Assembly (NCBI RefSeq): GCF_000969645.2
Contig: NZ_CP014222.1
Coordinates: 2,297,740-2,361,739, forward strand
Direction: 5' to 3'
From: Janthinobacterium sp. B9-8
GTDB lineage: Bacteria > Pseudomonadota > Gammaproteobacteria > Burkholderiales > Chitinibacteraceae
DNA: 64,000 nucleotides
Below, piece after piece: positions 6,808 through 15,856 of this stretch. Both the position numbers and the translations under genes were made by a program. Every line of letters begins with the position of its first letter. Within the stretch, counting starts at the first letter, position 1. The notes under the pieces are model-generated. The model was not told the DNA's origin. It saw nothing but the letters and a program-made list of their open reading frames with translations, and made no database searches.

Positions 6808-9471
6808 ATGATGCAAATGAAAAAAATGGCTATTGCCATCGCCATGATAGGCGCTGGTGCCATCGTCAATGTGCAGGCAGCCGAAACCGTCAACAAAGTT
6901 GAACGCGTTGAAGTCACAGGCTCCAATATCAAACGCACCGCTAAAACAGGCGCAACCCCTGTACAGGTGATGAGCCGCCAAGAAATCGCCAAAACCGGTG
7001 CCACCACCGTGGCCGAGCTGGTTGATAACCTAGCCTCCAGCAATAATGGCTATGCTCAGGCACAAGCCGTGGGTGACTCGGGCAAGCCCGGTTTCTCTGG
7101 GGCCAACTTACGTGGCCTAGGCACATCTAAAACGCTGATTCTGGTCAATGGCCGTCGCATGGCCAACTATGCTTTTGACAGCGCAGGCGTTGATTTGAAT
7201 TCCATTCCGCTGGGCGTGGTTGATCGGGTTGAAATTGTCAAAGATGGCGCATCTGCCGTTTACGGTACCGATGCCATTGGCGGGGTAATGAACTTTATCC
7301 TGCGCAAAAACTTTGTTGGCGCAGATATCGGCGGCGGCATTGAGCAAACGTTTGACGGCGGCGGTGAAGTCAAAAAAGGTAATTTCACTTTTGGCTTCGG
7401 TAATTTAGATGAAGATGGTTACAACCTCTTTATGGGGCTGGATGTATCCAAGCAAGAAGCGCTGGCCGCTAAAGATCGCAGCTATTCCAAAACATCTTAT
7501 ATTCCTGATAAAGAAATCAATAAGACATCGGGTAATACCTTCCCTGCCACCATTATTAATGGCCCAGGCGGCAAGCAAGTTAACGTGGGATATTTAACCG
7601 GCTGTGATCAACCCAGATCACTGCCAGTAGTAAATCCGAGCTTCGCCACTGGCGGGAATTGCCGTTTTGATTACGCCAGTATTATTGATATTGTTTCACC
7701 GCAAGAGCGCCTTTCCTTTTATAGCAAGGGCACTTTAAAAGTAAATGACAACACCCAAGTATTTGCTGATTACTTATTTACCCGCAATGTAGGGACTTAT
7801 TCCTCTTCCCCTGTGCCTGTTTCAAGCGCCACAACTTTTAAAGGCGATGATTTAATTTATCCAGCGAATGGTAAATATGACCCTTACAAAGGCACACTGG
7901 GTGATTTAAAACTGCAATGGCGCGGTATTGATACCGGCGCGCGTGAAAATGAAGCAACGTCCGATCAGCATCGCTTTATTGTGGGCGCCGAAGGCGAACT
8001 AGCCGGCTGGGATTATCGTGGTGCCTTGGTTTATGCATCCAATAAAACCGAAGATAACTATACCAATGGCTGGGTATATGAAAGTAAATTACTACCCGCA
8101 ATGATGACCGGCGTCATTAATCCATTCGGCCCGCAAGATGCAGCAGGAAAAGCCGCACTGGAAGCCACTAAAATCACCGGCAAAGTGCAAAGCGGTGAAA
8201 CCACAAATAAATCAGCTGATATTCAGTTTTCTAAAGAAATTTATGAATTAGATGCCGGTAAAGTGGGTTTTGCTTTTGGTGGCGATGTGCGCAAAGAAAC
8301 CTACACCTTCACACCTGAAGCCATTTTATCCAGCGGTGATATTTTAGGCGGCGGTGGTAACCGCCAATCCACCAAGGGCGAACGCCTGGTTTATGCCGGT
8401 TTTGCCGAAATGGTTGTACCCATTCTGAAGAACCTAGAATTACAAGCGGCACTGCGTTACGACCATTACGACGATATGGGCAGCACCACCAATCCTAAAC
8501 TAAGCTTTCGCTATCAGCCGATTGATGAAGTCGTCTTACGTGGCTCGATCAGCACGGGTTATCACGCCCCCACACTGGATGATTTAAACCGCCCGACTAG
8601 CAAAACCAATACCGGTGGTAGCTACGACGATCCGGAACGCTGCGCGACCACTAAGAGCGATCTTGATTGCAATCTGCAATTAAATCTAATGCAAGGTGGC
8701 AGCAAATCACTAACACCTGAATTATCCGCCAATTACACTTTTGGATTTTTGGTTGAGCCAGTCAAAAATATCTCCTTAGGTATTGATTACTGGAATATCA
8801 ATATCAAAGACCGGATCGACACTATTTCCGACTCCACCATCATGGGTAATTACGCCAAGTACAAAGATAAAGTGGTACGTAAAACACGCACCGCAGCTGA
8901 TATTGCAGCGGGCTTGCCTGGCTTGATCGACTACATAGATTCTAAATCACAGAATCTGGGCGAATTACGTACCGATGGGATTGATGTATCTTTCCTTGCT
9001 GCAACGCCTAAAACGGAATATGGCACTTTCCGTCTGGGTGTAGAGGGTACATACACCATTACCAATGAATATCAGCGCGAAAAGAATGGCGATTTCTTTG
9101 ATAGCGTTGGTCAATATATCGACCTAGGCATGAACCCGCGCTGGAGACACAATCTGTCTCTGTCTTGGAATATGGCCGAATGGGGTGCATCACTGACGAA
9201 TAACCTAACCTCCAGCTATATCGACCAGAATCAAATCACAGATCCAACATCAGGAAATACCGTTAACCGCACTGTTGAGGCTTATAGCACTTGGGGCCTG
9301 CAAGGCACGTACCGCACCAAGCACCTCGAGCTGACTTTAGGCGTGAAAAACCTGTTTGATACCGACCCGCCTTTCACTAATCAGGCAGATCACTTCCAGG
9401 TGGGTTTCGATCCTAAATATACAGACCCACATGGCCGCAGCTGGTATGCCAAGGCTAATTACAAGTTCTAA
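6808..9471 (+). CDS. TonB-dependent outer-membrane receptor
   Basis: This 887-residue receptor would import a ligand across the outer membrane using TonB energy. It has a signal peptide (about residues 1-25, ending VNVQAAE). A TonB-box-like segment, VERVEVTGSNI, is followed by the plug domain (about 50-170), with NLRGLGTSKTLILVNGRR and VEIVKDGASAVYGTDAIGG. A large 22-strand barrel ends in an aromatic residue (YAKANYKF), as is usual for outer-membrane proteins. The VEVTGSNI start resembles receptors annotated for peptides or complex organic ligands rather than simple siderophores, but the substrate cannot be read from sequence. Two ATG codons in a row at 6808 and 6811 follow GGGGG. It converges on the lanthipeptide operon with a shared terminator between them. 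Confidence 0.93.
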   Translation: MMQMKKMAIAIAMIGAGAIVNVQAAETVNKVERVEVTGSNIKRTAKTGATPVQVMSRQEIAKTGATTVAELVDNLASSNNGYAQAQAVGDSGKPGFSGANLRGLGTSKTLILVNGRRMANYAFDSAGVDLNSIPLGVVDRVEIVKDGASAVYGTDAIGGVMNFILRKNFVGADIGGGIEQTFDGGGEVKKGNFTFGFGNLDEDGYNLFMGLDVSKQEALAAKDRSYSKTSYIPDKEINKTSGNTFPATIINGPGGKQVNVGYLTGCDQPRSLPVVNPSFATGGNCRFDYASIIDIVSPQERLSFYSKGTLKVNDNTQVFADYLFTRNVGTYSSSPVPVSSATTFKGDDLIYPANGKYDPYKGTLGDLKLQWRGIDTGARENEATSDQHRFIVGAEGELAGWDYRGALVYASNKTEDNYTNGWVYESKLLPAMMTGVINPFGPQDAAGKAALEATKITGKVQSGETTNKSADIQFSKEIYELDAGKVGFAFGGDVRKETYTFTPEAILSSGDILGGGGNRQSTKGERLVYAGFAEMVVPILKNLELQAALRYDHYDDMGSTTNPKLSFRYQPIDEVVLRGSISTGYHAPTLDDLNRPTSKTNTGGSYDDPERCATTKSDLDCNLQLNLMQGGSKSLTPELSANYTFGFLVEPVKNISLGIDYWNINIKDRIDTISDSTIMGNYAKYKDKVVRKTRTAADIAAGLPGLIDYIDSKSQNLGELRTDGIDVSFLAATPKTEYGTFRLGVEGTYTITNEYQREKNGDFFDSVGQYIDLGMNPRWRHNLSLSWNMAEWGASLTNNLTSSYIDQNQITDPTSGNTVNRTVEAYSTWGLQGTYRTKHLELTLGVKNLFDTDPPFTNQADHFQVGFDPKYTDPHGRSWYAKANYKF

Positions 9472-9499
9472 CTTTTTGATTTAAATCCTTGCTGAATGT

Positions 9500-9532
9500 A
9501 AAAGAGGCACGCCATTCAGGCTTGCCTCTTTT
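9500..9532. terminator. bidirectional rho-independent terminator
   Basis: Perfect 10-base arms, AAAAGAGGCA and TGCCTCTTTT, surround a 13-base loop. They give A-runs on one side and T-runs on the other in both directions. It sits between the end of the TonB receptor (plus) and the end of the lanthipeptide operon (minus), so it can stop both. Confidence 0.85.
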
Positions 9533-9622
9533 CATTATGTTGCCCCCAAAAAATTCGGTACCTATTTATTCAGACTTCCGCATCAAGCCGCACAGCTTTT
9601 TACTTCCCCTACTCTGGAATAT

Positions 9623-10774
9623 TTACTTAGGCGGTGCAGCTTTAAAGTACTCAAACTTCCCCCCACGAACCACCACCTTAGCAAGCCGCTTCCCCACTAG
9701 ATCACCCTTTGCACTATAGCTATCGACCCCTGTTACACCATGCCAATTTCGAGTAGCGCGAAGCGCTGTTGCCACCTGATCAGGCACCGTGCTATTGGCC
9801 GTCTTCATCGCCTGCGCAAGCAGCTTTAAGGTGTCATAGCCTTGCGCCGCAGTGCTATCCGGAAAAGTACCAAATTTCTTTTTAAATCGCTTACCAAACT
9901 CAAACACTTCAGGGCGAGGATCATCCATATTAAATAAGGAAAAGACCACCGTACCTTCTGTGCTTTTTCCTCCTAGCTTGATCAGCTCCGGTGAATCCAA
10001 ACCAGCGCCACCAAATACCGGCACTTTCATGCCTGCCGCACGAATATCATGCAAAATTTGCGCACTCTCTGGCAAAGAGCCAATTAAGAAAATAGCATCC
10101 GTTGCTAAAAAAGAGCCCCAATCCGCCAGAATAGCCGCATGATTACCCCCCCCCATATTATAGGAGCGGCGATCAGCAATCGTCATTCCCAGCTCATGCG
10201 CCCGCTGCTCAAAATAATTAGCTAAATCAACGCCATAATCATTTTTAATATAATAAATAGCGATTCTTTTATATCTTTGCTCTGCGGCGTAATCAGCAAT
10301 CTGCCGCCCTTGATCCCGATTACCGGGCAGGCTGCGAAAAGTGTATTTTCCTCCCTGATCCGTTATTTTTTGTACGCTAGCCCCAGGTGTAATCATCACC
10401 AAACCTGCCCGTTCGTAAATCTGCGCAGCAGGTGCTGCAATATACGAATTCAGATGGCCAATCACGGCGGCCACATTAATATCATCTGCAATTTCCTGAG
10501 CCACTAAGCGCCCCTTAGTCAGAGAAGCAGCGTCGTCCTTTAGCAAAATTTTTACTTTTCTGCCTAATACACCACCACTTTGATTGAGCTCTTCAACCGC
10601 CAGATTAATACCATCAAGTAAAGTGGTTTTACTTGAGTTCATTGGCCAAGCCACTGCAATCAGCAGCTCGTTTTTTGTTTCTGCCAACCTTTCAGCCCTT
10701 TGCTGAGTTAGATTTTTCTGTTCACAGCCAGCCAGAGCAAGAGCAACCCAAAAAACAGAAATCACTTTTCTCAT
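9623..10774 (-). CDS. LivK-like periplasmic-binding lipoprotein at the end of the lanthipeptide operon
   Basis: A 383-residue type I periplasmic binding protein of the branched-chain amino acid receptor (LivK/Leu-Ile-Val-binding) family. The signal peptide ends in a lipobox (VALALAGC), so the mature protein should be lipid-anchored through Cys16. The two-lobe fold is visible: an early strand LIAVAWPMNSS, then GVLGRKVKILLKDDAASLTKGR and PAAQIYERAGLVMITPGAS, and a second lobe with RIAIYYIKNDYG. It starts eight bases after the NHLM ABC gene, so it is almost certainly cotranscribed with the peptide export genes. No permease or ATPase for amino-acid uptake follows. A role in immunity, peptide sensing or peptide retention is possible but unproven; a plain amino-acid receptor captured by the operon is the alternative. 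Confidence 0.85.
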   Translation of the reverse strand: MRKVISVFWVALALAGCEQKNLTQQRAERLAETKNELLIAVAWPMNSSKTTLLDGINLAVEELNQSGGVLGRKVKILLKDDAASLTKGRLVAQEIADDINVAAVIGHLNSYIAAPAAQIYERAGLVMITPGASVQKITDQGGKYTFRSLPGNRDQGRQIADYAAEQRYKRIAIYYIKNDYGVDLANYFEQRAHELGMTIADRRSYNMGGGNHAAILADWGSFLATDAIFLIGSLPESAQILHDIRAAGMKVPVFGGAGLDSPELIKLGGKSTEGTVVFSLFNMDDPRPEVFEFGKRFKKKFGTFPDSTAAQGYDTLKLLAQAMKTANSTVPDQVATALRATRNWHGVTGVDSYSAKGDLVGKRLAKVVVRGGKFEYFKAAPPK

Positions 10775-10782
10775 AAAAATAC

Positions 10783-13647
10783 CTAGGCAATTTGACGTTT
10801 GGCAAGGTCAGCAAATAAGCCTTCCTCTCGGATTAACTGCTCGTAATTTCCACTCTGTACAATCTTGCCCTTATCAAGCACATAAATTCGATCGGCATTG
10901 ATAATGGTGCTAAGCCGATGGGCAATCACCACACGAGTGGCGCTGAGGCGATCCATGCTGGCACTCACCAATGCCTGGCTCTGATTATCTAAAGCACTGG
11001 TCGCCTCATCAAAAAAGACAATTTTTGGCTTATTGGCAATCGCTCTGGCAATCAATAAGCGCTGCCTTTGCCCCCCGGATAAAGTGCCACCGCCATCGCT
11101 CACGACGGTATGCATTCCCATCGGCATCGCGTTGATATCCTGATCAAGCCCGCAAGCCCTTGCCGCATCCCAAGCATCAGCCAGCTTTAAGGACGTTGAA
11201 CCAATAATATTGCTAAAAATATCCCCGCTCATTAAGCGGCCACTTTGCAAGACAACCCCAAGCTGACGGCGAATTGCACCCATATCCACATCGGCCAGAT
11301 GATGATCGTCGTAATACACCCCGCCATGAGTGGGTATTTCAAAACCCAGCAACAGACGCAGCAGCGTTGATTTGCCCGAACCAGAAGCCCCCACCAAAGC
11401 AATAAACTCGCCCGGCTTAATGCTCATCGACACATCATCCAGCACCAGCGGCGCATCAGGAGAATAAGAAAAACGCAAATGACTGAGCTCAATTCCGCCT
11501 TGCAAAACACCGGGATAAGCCTTGCAATTATCAACTTCTGGCATGGTCTCCAGAATGGGGCGTGTGCGCTCATAGGTAGAAACAATGCCGAGTAAATCAA
11601 TTCCTGTTTTCACAAGGGACAGTGCCGAGCCCAGAAAAATCGTCCATGCCGCGGAAAAAGCAATAAAATCTCCCGTAGATAATTTAAGGCCCGCTGGCTC
11701 TGCCATAGTAAGCGCAAGGCAAGCAAAAATAAGTGCACTTGATGCCACAGGGAATGCGGCACTAAACACACTATTTAGATTAGCCAGCTTACCGGCACGC
11801 ATGGCCAGCTGCTTTTGCGCGGCAAAACCTGCCGCCCAATTAGCAAAAGCCCGTGATTCAGCGCCGGTCATTCTTAGCTTACTAATGCCGCTTAAATATT
11901 CTAAAACCAAGCCAGAAAGCTGGCCATTCACCCCTGCCATTTCACGATTTGCCTGCACACTAAAGTAGCCCACAGCAAAATTAAACAGCACAGCAACCAT
12001 CACCAGCAGCAGGGCTACCAGCGCCAGTTTTATGCTGTAATAAAATAATAGAAAAATATTTAACACCGAAAACAAGCTGCTAATCAGCGTGGAAATCATC
12101 GTTCCCGACAATGCCTGCCGTATCTCATTAATTCCGTTAATCCGCGTCGCCAGATCCCCCGCAGAGTAATCACGAAAAAAGGGCACTGGCAAGGCAAGAA
12201 CCCGATCCCACACGGCCGCCTGTAAATCACTGCTCGCCCGCCCTTCTATCCTCAGCATGGCTAAAGCACGGGTGGCCTCAAATAACAACGTCACCAAACC
12301 CACAATAAAAAGAATAACCACCAGTTGCACCATCTGCCCGTAGTCTGCCGCAGGGAAAACACTGTCAAACAAATGAGCACTGATAATTGGAATAGCCATT
12401 CCCAGTAATGCGCTGGCGCAGGCAATGGCCGCTACAATAAAGATATCTTGGCGCACACCCGAAAATACGAAACGCAAAATATCAGCAAGGGCTAGTTTTT
12501 TGGAAGGTAAGCCCGCATAAAAAACATAGGCAAAAGGTGCAAGTTGCTCTGCGAACACCGTATTAACTAATGATTTTTCACCGCTCAGGGCATGCACGAC
12601 CTGATACCCACCACCACGCAATGGCAAAGCCGCAAACATCTCTTTGCTTTCTTCAAAAAAGACCAAAAGCGGGCCATTATCGTGCCGCCACCATTCACCT
12701 TTCAGCGCAACAATACGGGTGCGCACACCAGAAGCCTGAGCAATCCCTCGGACAGGGTCTCTAGACTGTGCCGCTGAAGAAGGTGCCGCTTTAAAATCAA
12801 TACCGATGGTCGCGCCGATTATTTTGCAAGCCCGCAAAACTTGATCATCACGGCTGCCCTCGATGCCATGCAGAGCAGCGGAGCTGAACAAGGATACAAA
12901 CCGGCTCAGCGCATCACTCATGGCCTTGCTACCCAACGCACTTTTCATTTGCAGCCGTAACAGCTCTTCCTCATCCCTACGCTGTTTTTGCTCTCTAAAT
13001 GCTTGTATCAGTAGCCCAAAAAAAGCGTGCACCCCTGCCAATAGCGCCTCAGGACGCGCACTAAGCTCATCACTCTGAACAAAATTCAGCTTGCTATCTG
13101 CAGTCAGTGCCAAGCAGCTATTAAGGGGCAGAGGCAGTAAAGTGCCACCACTGCATGGGTATTGATTGAAATAAGCGGCCTGGCCTTGAAGCAGCTCAAA
13201 CCAGACACCCGGTCGATTCACCGCAAGCATTACGCTTTGGTCCTGGCTGTGATAGCTCGCCTCATCCCCCACAACCTGGTAGCTTGCTGGCATTTTTTCA
13301 CTGAATGCACCTGCCAAATGAGCGAGCAGTGGCTCGAACAAACAGGCGCTAGCCTCTCCCTGCGTCAGCGCGTCCTGCCACACCTCTTTAGCCACGGTCC
13401 AGTACACCGCGCCGGGAGCCACCTGAAGCCAGAGCTGTTCCGTGCCCAGACTCGCAAGCGGTGGAAAAATAAGCAGCTCGCCAGCCTCCGCCGAGAACAT
13501 AAATGTTCTAGCCCCACCTTCACTGGCATACATCACATCTGCACCGCCATCTTCAAGCAAGTAGACCCTCTCAGCCGATACCTGCACCAGCCCTGCCTCG
13601 CCTCGCACACCGCGTTGCAGCAACTGCTTTTGCATCGTCTCACTCAT
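10783..13647 (-). CDS. NHLM-type ABC transporter with long N-terminal domain (ABC2 component)
   Basis: This belongs to the second ABC protein class of nitrile-hydratase-leader-microcin (NHLM) export systems. The cytoplasmic N-terminal region of about 400 residues has no peptidase triad. The membrane domain (about 405-690) is followed by an ATPase with Walker A GASGSGKST (about 755-763), signature LSGGQRQR (about 858), Walker B VFFDEATS and the H-loop histidine near 912, numbering from a TTG two codons upstream. I place the start at the ATG at 13647, which overlaps the stop of the C39-ABC gene in ATGAGTGA and has AGGA upstream. This arrangement implies translational coupling. With the C39-ABC protein it probably forms a heterodimeric peptide exporter. 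All ATPase motifs look intact. Confidence 0.9.
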   Translation of the reverse strand: MSETMQKQLLQRGVRGEAGLVQVSAERVYLLEDGGADVMYASEGGARTFMFSAEAGELLIFPPLASLGTEQLWLQVAPGAVYWTVAKEVWQDALTQGEASACLFEPLLAHLAGAFSEKMPASYQVVGDEASYHSQDQSVMLAVNRPGVWFELLQGQAAYFNQYPCSGGTLLPLPLNSCLALTADSKLNFVQSDELSARPEALLAGVHAFFGLLIQAFREQKQRRDEEELLRLQMKSALGSKAMSDALSRFVSLFSSAALHGIEGSRDDQVLRACKIIGATIGIDFKAAPSSAAQSRDPVRGIAQASGVRTRIVALKGEWWRHDNGPLLVFFEESKEMFAALPLRGGGYQVVHALSGEKSLVNTVFAEQLAPFAYVFYAGLPSKKLALADILRFVFSGVRQDIFIVAAIACASALLGMAIPIISAHLFDSVFPAADYGQMVQLVVILFIVGLVTLLFEATRALAMLRIEGRASSDLQAAVWDRVLALPVPFFRDYSAGDLATRINGINEIRQALSGTMISTLISSLFSVLNIFLLFYYSIKLALVALLLVMVAVLFNFAVGYFSVQANREMAGVNGQLSGLVLEYLSGISKLRMTGAESRAFANWAAGFAAQKQLAMRAGKLANLNSVFSAAFPVASSALIFACLALTMAEPAGLKLSTGDFIAFSAAWTIFLGSALSLVKTGIDLLGIVSTYERTRPILETMPEVDNCKAYPGVLQGGIELSHLRFSYSPDAPLVLDDVSMSIKPGEFIALVGASGSGKSTLLRLLLGFEIPTHGGVYYDDHHLADVDMGAIRRQLGVVLQSGRLMSGDIFSNIIGSTSLKLADAWDAARACGLDQDINAMPMGMHTVVSDGGGTLSGGQRQRLLIARAIANKPKIVFFDEATSALDNQSQALVSASMDRLSATRVVIAHRLSTIINADRIYVLDKGKIVQSGNYEQLIREEGLFADLAKRQIA

Positions 13648-15847
13648 TGGCAATTAGCTTCCTGTAATGACCATCCAATTCAATTAATTGCTGATGAGAG
13701 CCTCTCTCAATGACTTTGCCCTTATCTAACAAAATGATTTCATCACAATCTCGAATCGAGCTCAGGCGGTGTGCAACAATCAGGCAGCTACAGGCACGGC
13801 GGCGCAAATGACTGTCGATCATTTTCTCTGTAAGCGGATCAAGTGCACTGGTGGCCTCATCCAAGACTAAAAGGCGCGGATTAATAGTAAGTGCGCGTGC
13901 TATTTCCAGACGTTGGCGCTGGCCGCCGCTAAAATTATTACCCCCTTCAGCCACAACGCTGTCATAACCGCTGGGGCGGCTTGAAATAATGTCATGCACA
14001 CATGCGTCTTTGGCCGCTTGCACCATATCGGCAAGGGGTGTGGTGTTATCCCACATACTTAAATTGTCACGAATGCTGCCAGAAAAAAGCGCGATATCCT
14101 GATCAACCGAGGCGATGGAGTTTAATAACTGCTGGCGCGGCCAGTCATTTCTCGCCTTGCCATCGAATAAGACACTCCCTTCCCAAGGCTCATACAAGCC
14201 AACAACTAATTTAGATAAAGTCGATTTTCCACAACCTGATGCCCCAACCAGCGCCACACGTTGCCCGGGCTTAATCGTCAGATTGAAGTTTTCCAACAAA
14301 GGAGGCTCAAGTCGGCTATAGCCAAAAGTAAGATTACGCAGCTCTAGATGCCCTTCTAACTTAGCGAATAAAAGTGGCTCACTGGCACGATTCAAGGCCA
14401 CAATGTCTTCGCATGGATAGCGCATCACATCATCCAGCCTGTCCATATCTCCCTGAAAACCTTGTATTTTTCCACCCAGAGCAACAAGAGCACTCATCGG
14501 ATTAACAAAGCTGGCGACCAAAGCCTGAAAAGCCAGCAGCATTCCGATGGTCATTTCTCCCTGCATCACACGTGCGCCGCCTATGCCCAGAATCAGCGCA
14601 CCATTAACAGCAGTCAAAAACTTGGGTAGTAAATCTAAGGAGATCGAAGTGCGGCTCATTTCCTGCATCGAATTCATTAACCGCGCCTGATAACCCGCCC
14701 AGCGGCTAAAGAAATCTGACTCTGCGCCGGATGCCTTCAGCGTTTCAATCAACATCAGGCCATTCATTGAGGTGCCCAGCACCTTGCCCCGATCAATAGA
14801 GAGCTTCTGATTAAGCTCAATGCGCCGTTTTGACACATAACGCAGCACCAGCACATTAATCAATACGATGCCTATGCTGATCAGGCTCATAGCCACATCG
14901 TAAAACAGCATAATCACGGCAAAAAACAGCGCAGTCATCACGCTAAGCAAGGCCGAGACGAGGTCTTCCGACAAAATATTTGCCACCCGATCACTGATGC
15001 CCACCCGCCCACCAATATCGCCCGCTGAGCGCTGGTGATAAAAACCAAGTGGCAAACGTAATACATGCCAAAAGAACCTAGATGAAGTGCTTAAAGAAAT
15101 CCGCATTTCTAATTTCAGCAAATAATACTTTTGCAGTGCGCTTAATACAGCAAGCAGTAAGGCCGTTAGCAGCATTCCGCTAATCAGCGGCCACAACCAG
15201 CTGTTGAGTCCCCCGACCAAGACCTGATCGATAAACACGGAGGTAAACACAGGAATCACTAAGCCCGGCACAACCAGCGCCACACCTAATAAAACTAAAT
15301 AACTGAGTGCAGCCCCCGATCCGCTAAGGCGGCTCTGCAAGCTATCACGCATACGGCGCGGCTGGCCTGAAGGGACAAAATCTGGCCCTGGCTCAAAGGT
15401 AAGCACTACACCGGTAAATGACTGATCAAACTCTGCCTCGCTCACCGCACAGCGCCCCTTGGCAGGGTCATTCAAAAGCACTTTATCCTTACTGAAACCA
15501 TCCAGAACCACAAAATGATTAAAATTCCAGAACAAGATCATGGGCAGGGGCATCGCCCTCAAATCGGCGGGCTCTTTACGAAAACCATTCGCCAGCAAGC
15601 CATGCTGTTGCGCGGCCTTCACCACATTAAGCGCTTTGCTGCCATCTCTTGAAACGCCACAATCAAGCCGTAATGTCTCAAGCGGAATATATTTTTTGTA
15701 ATGGGCCAGAATCATCGCCAATGATGCGGCCCCACATTCCACGGCCTCCATTTGCAACACCACAGGCGTATTTGCCTTACGCCTTGCCGAAGTCGCTTTG
15801 CAATATGCAAGCAAGGCCGGCCAGATCGTGCTCAGTTTTTTTAACAT
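13640..15847 (-). CDS. NHLM-type peptidase/ABC exporter (C39 domain plus ABC)
   Basis: This 735-residue bifunctional exporter cleaves the leader and pumps the peptide across the inner membrane. Residues about 27-150 are a C39 cysteine peptidase: Gln32 and Cys38 in LQMEAVECGAASLAMI, His111 in NFNHFVVLDGF and Asp127 in LLNDPAKG make a complete active site. A six-helix membrane domain (about 175-460) follows. The ATPase has Walker A GASGCGKST (535-543), signature FSGGQRQR (639-646), Walker B LLVLDEATS and His693. C39 domains cut after double-glycine-type motifs; the precursor of this operon offers Ala37-Gly38. The gene starts nine bases after the HlyD-like gene, with AAGGA before the ATG. Confidence 0.95.
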   Translation of the reverse strand: MLKKLSTIWPALLAYCKATSARRKANTPVVLQMEAVECGAASLAMILAHYKKYIPLETLRLDCGVSRDGSKALNVVKAAQQHGLLANGFRKEPADLRAMPLPMILFWNFNHFVVLDGFSKDKVLLNDPAKGRCAVSEAEFDQSFTGVVLTFEPGPDFVPSGQPRRMRDSLQSRLSGSGAALSYLVLLGVALVVPGLVIPVFTSVFIDQVLVGGLNSWLWPLISGMLLTALLLAVLSALQKYYLLKLEMRISLSTSSRFFWHVLRLPLGFYHQRSAGDIGGRVGISDRVANILSEDLVSALLSVMTALFFAVIMLFYDVAMSLISIGIVLINVLVLRYVSKRRIELNQKLSIDRGKVLGTSMNGLMLIETLKASGAESDFFSRWAGYQARLMNSMQEMSRTSISLDLLPKFLTAVNGALILGIGGARVMQGEMTIGMLLAFQALVASFVNPMSALVALGGKIQGFQGDMDRLDDVMRYPCEDIVALNRASEPLLFAKLEGHLELRNLTFGYSRLEPPLLENFNLTIKPGQRVALVGASGCGKSTLSKLVVGLYEPWEGSVLFDGKARNDWPRQQLLNSIASVDQDIALFSGSIRDNLSMWDNTTPLADMVQAAKDACVHDIISSRPSGYDSVVAEGGNNFSGGQRQRLEIARALTINPRLLVLDEATSALDPLTEKMIDSHLRRRACSCLIVAHRLSSIRDCDEIILLDKGKVIERGSHQQLIELDGHYRKLIANE

Positions 15848-15856
15848 GGCGCGTCC

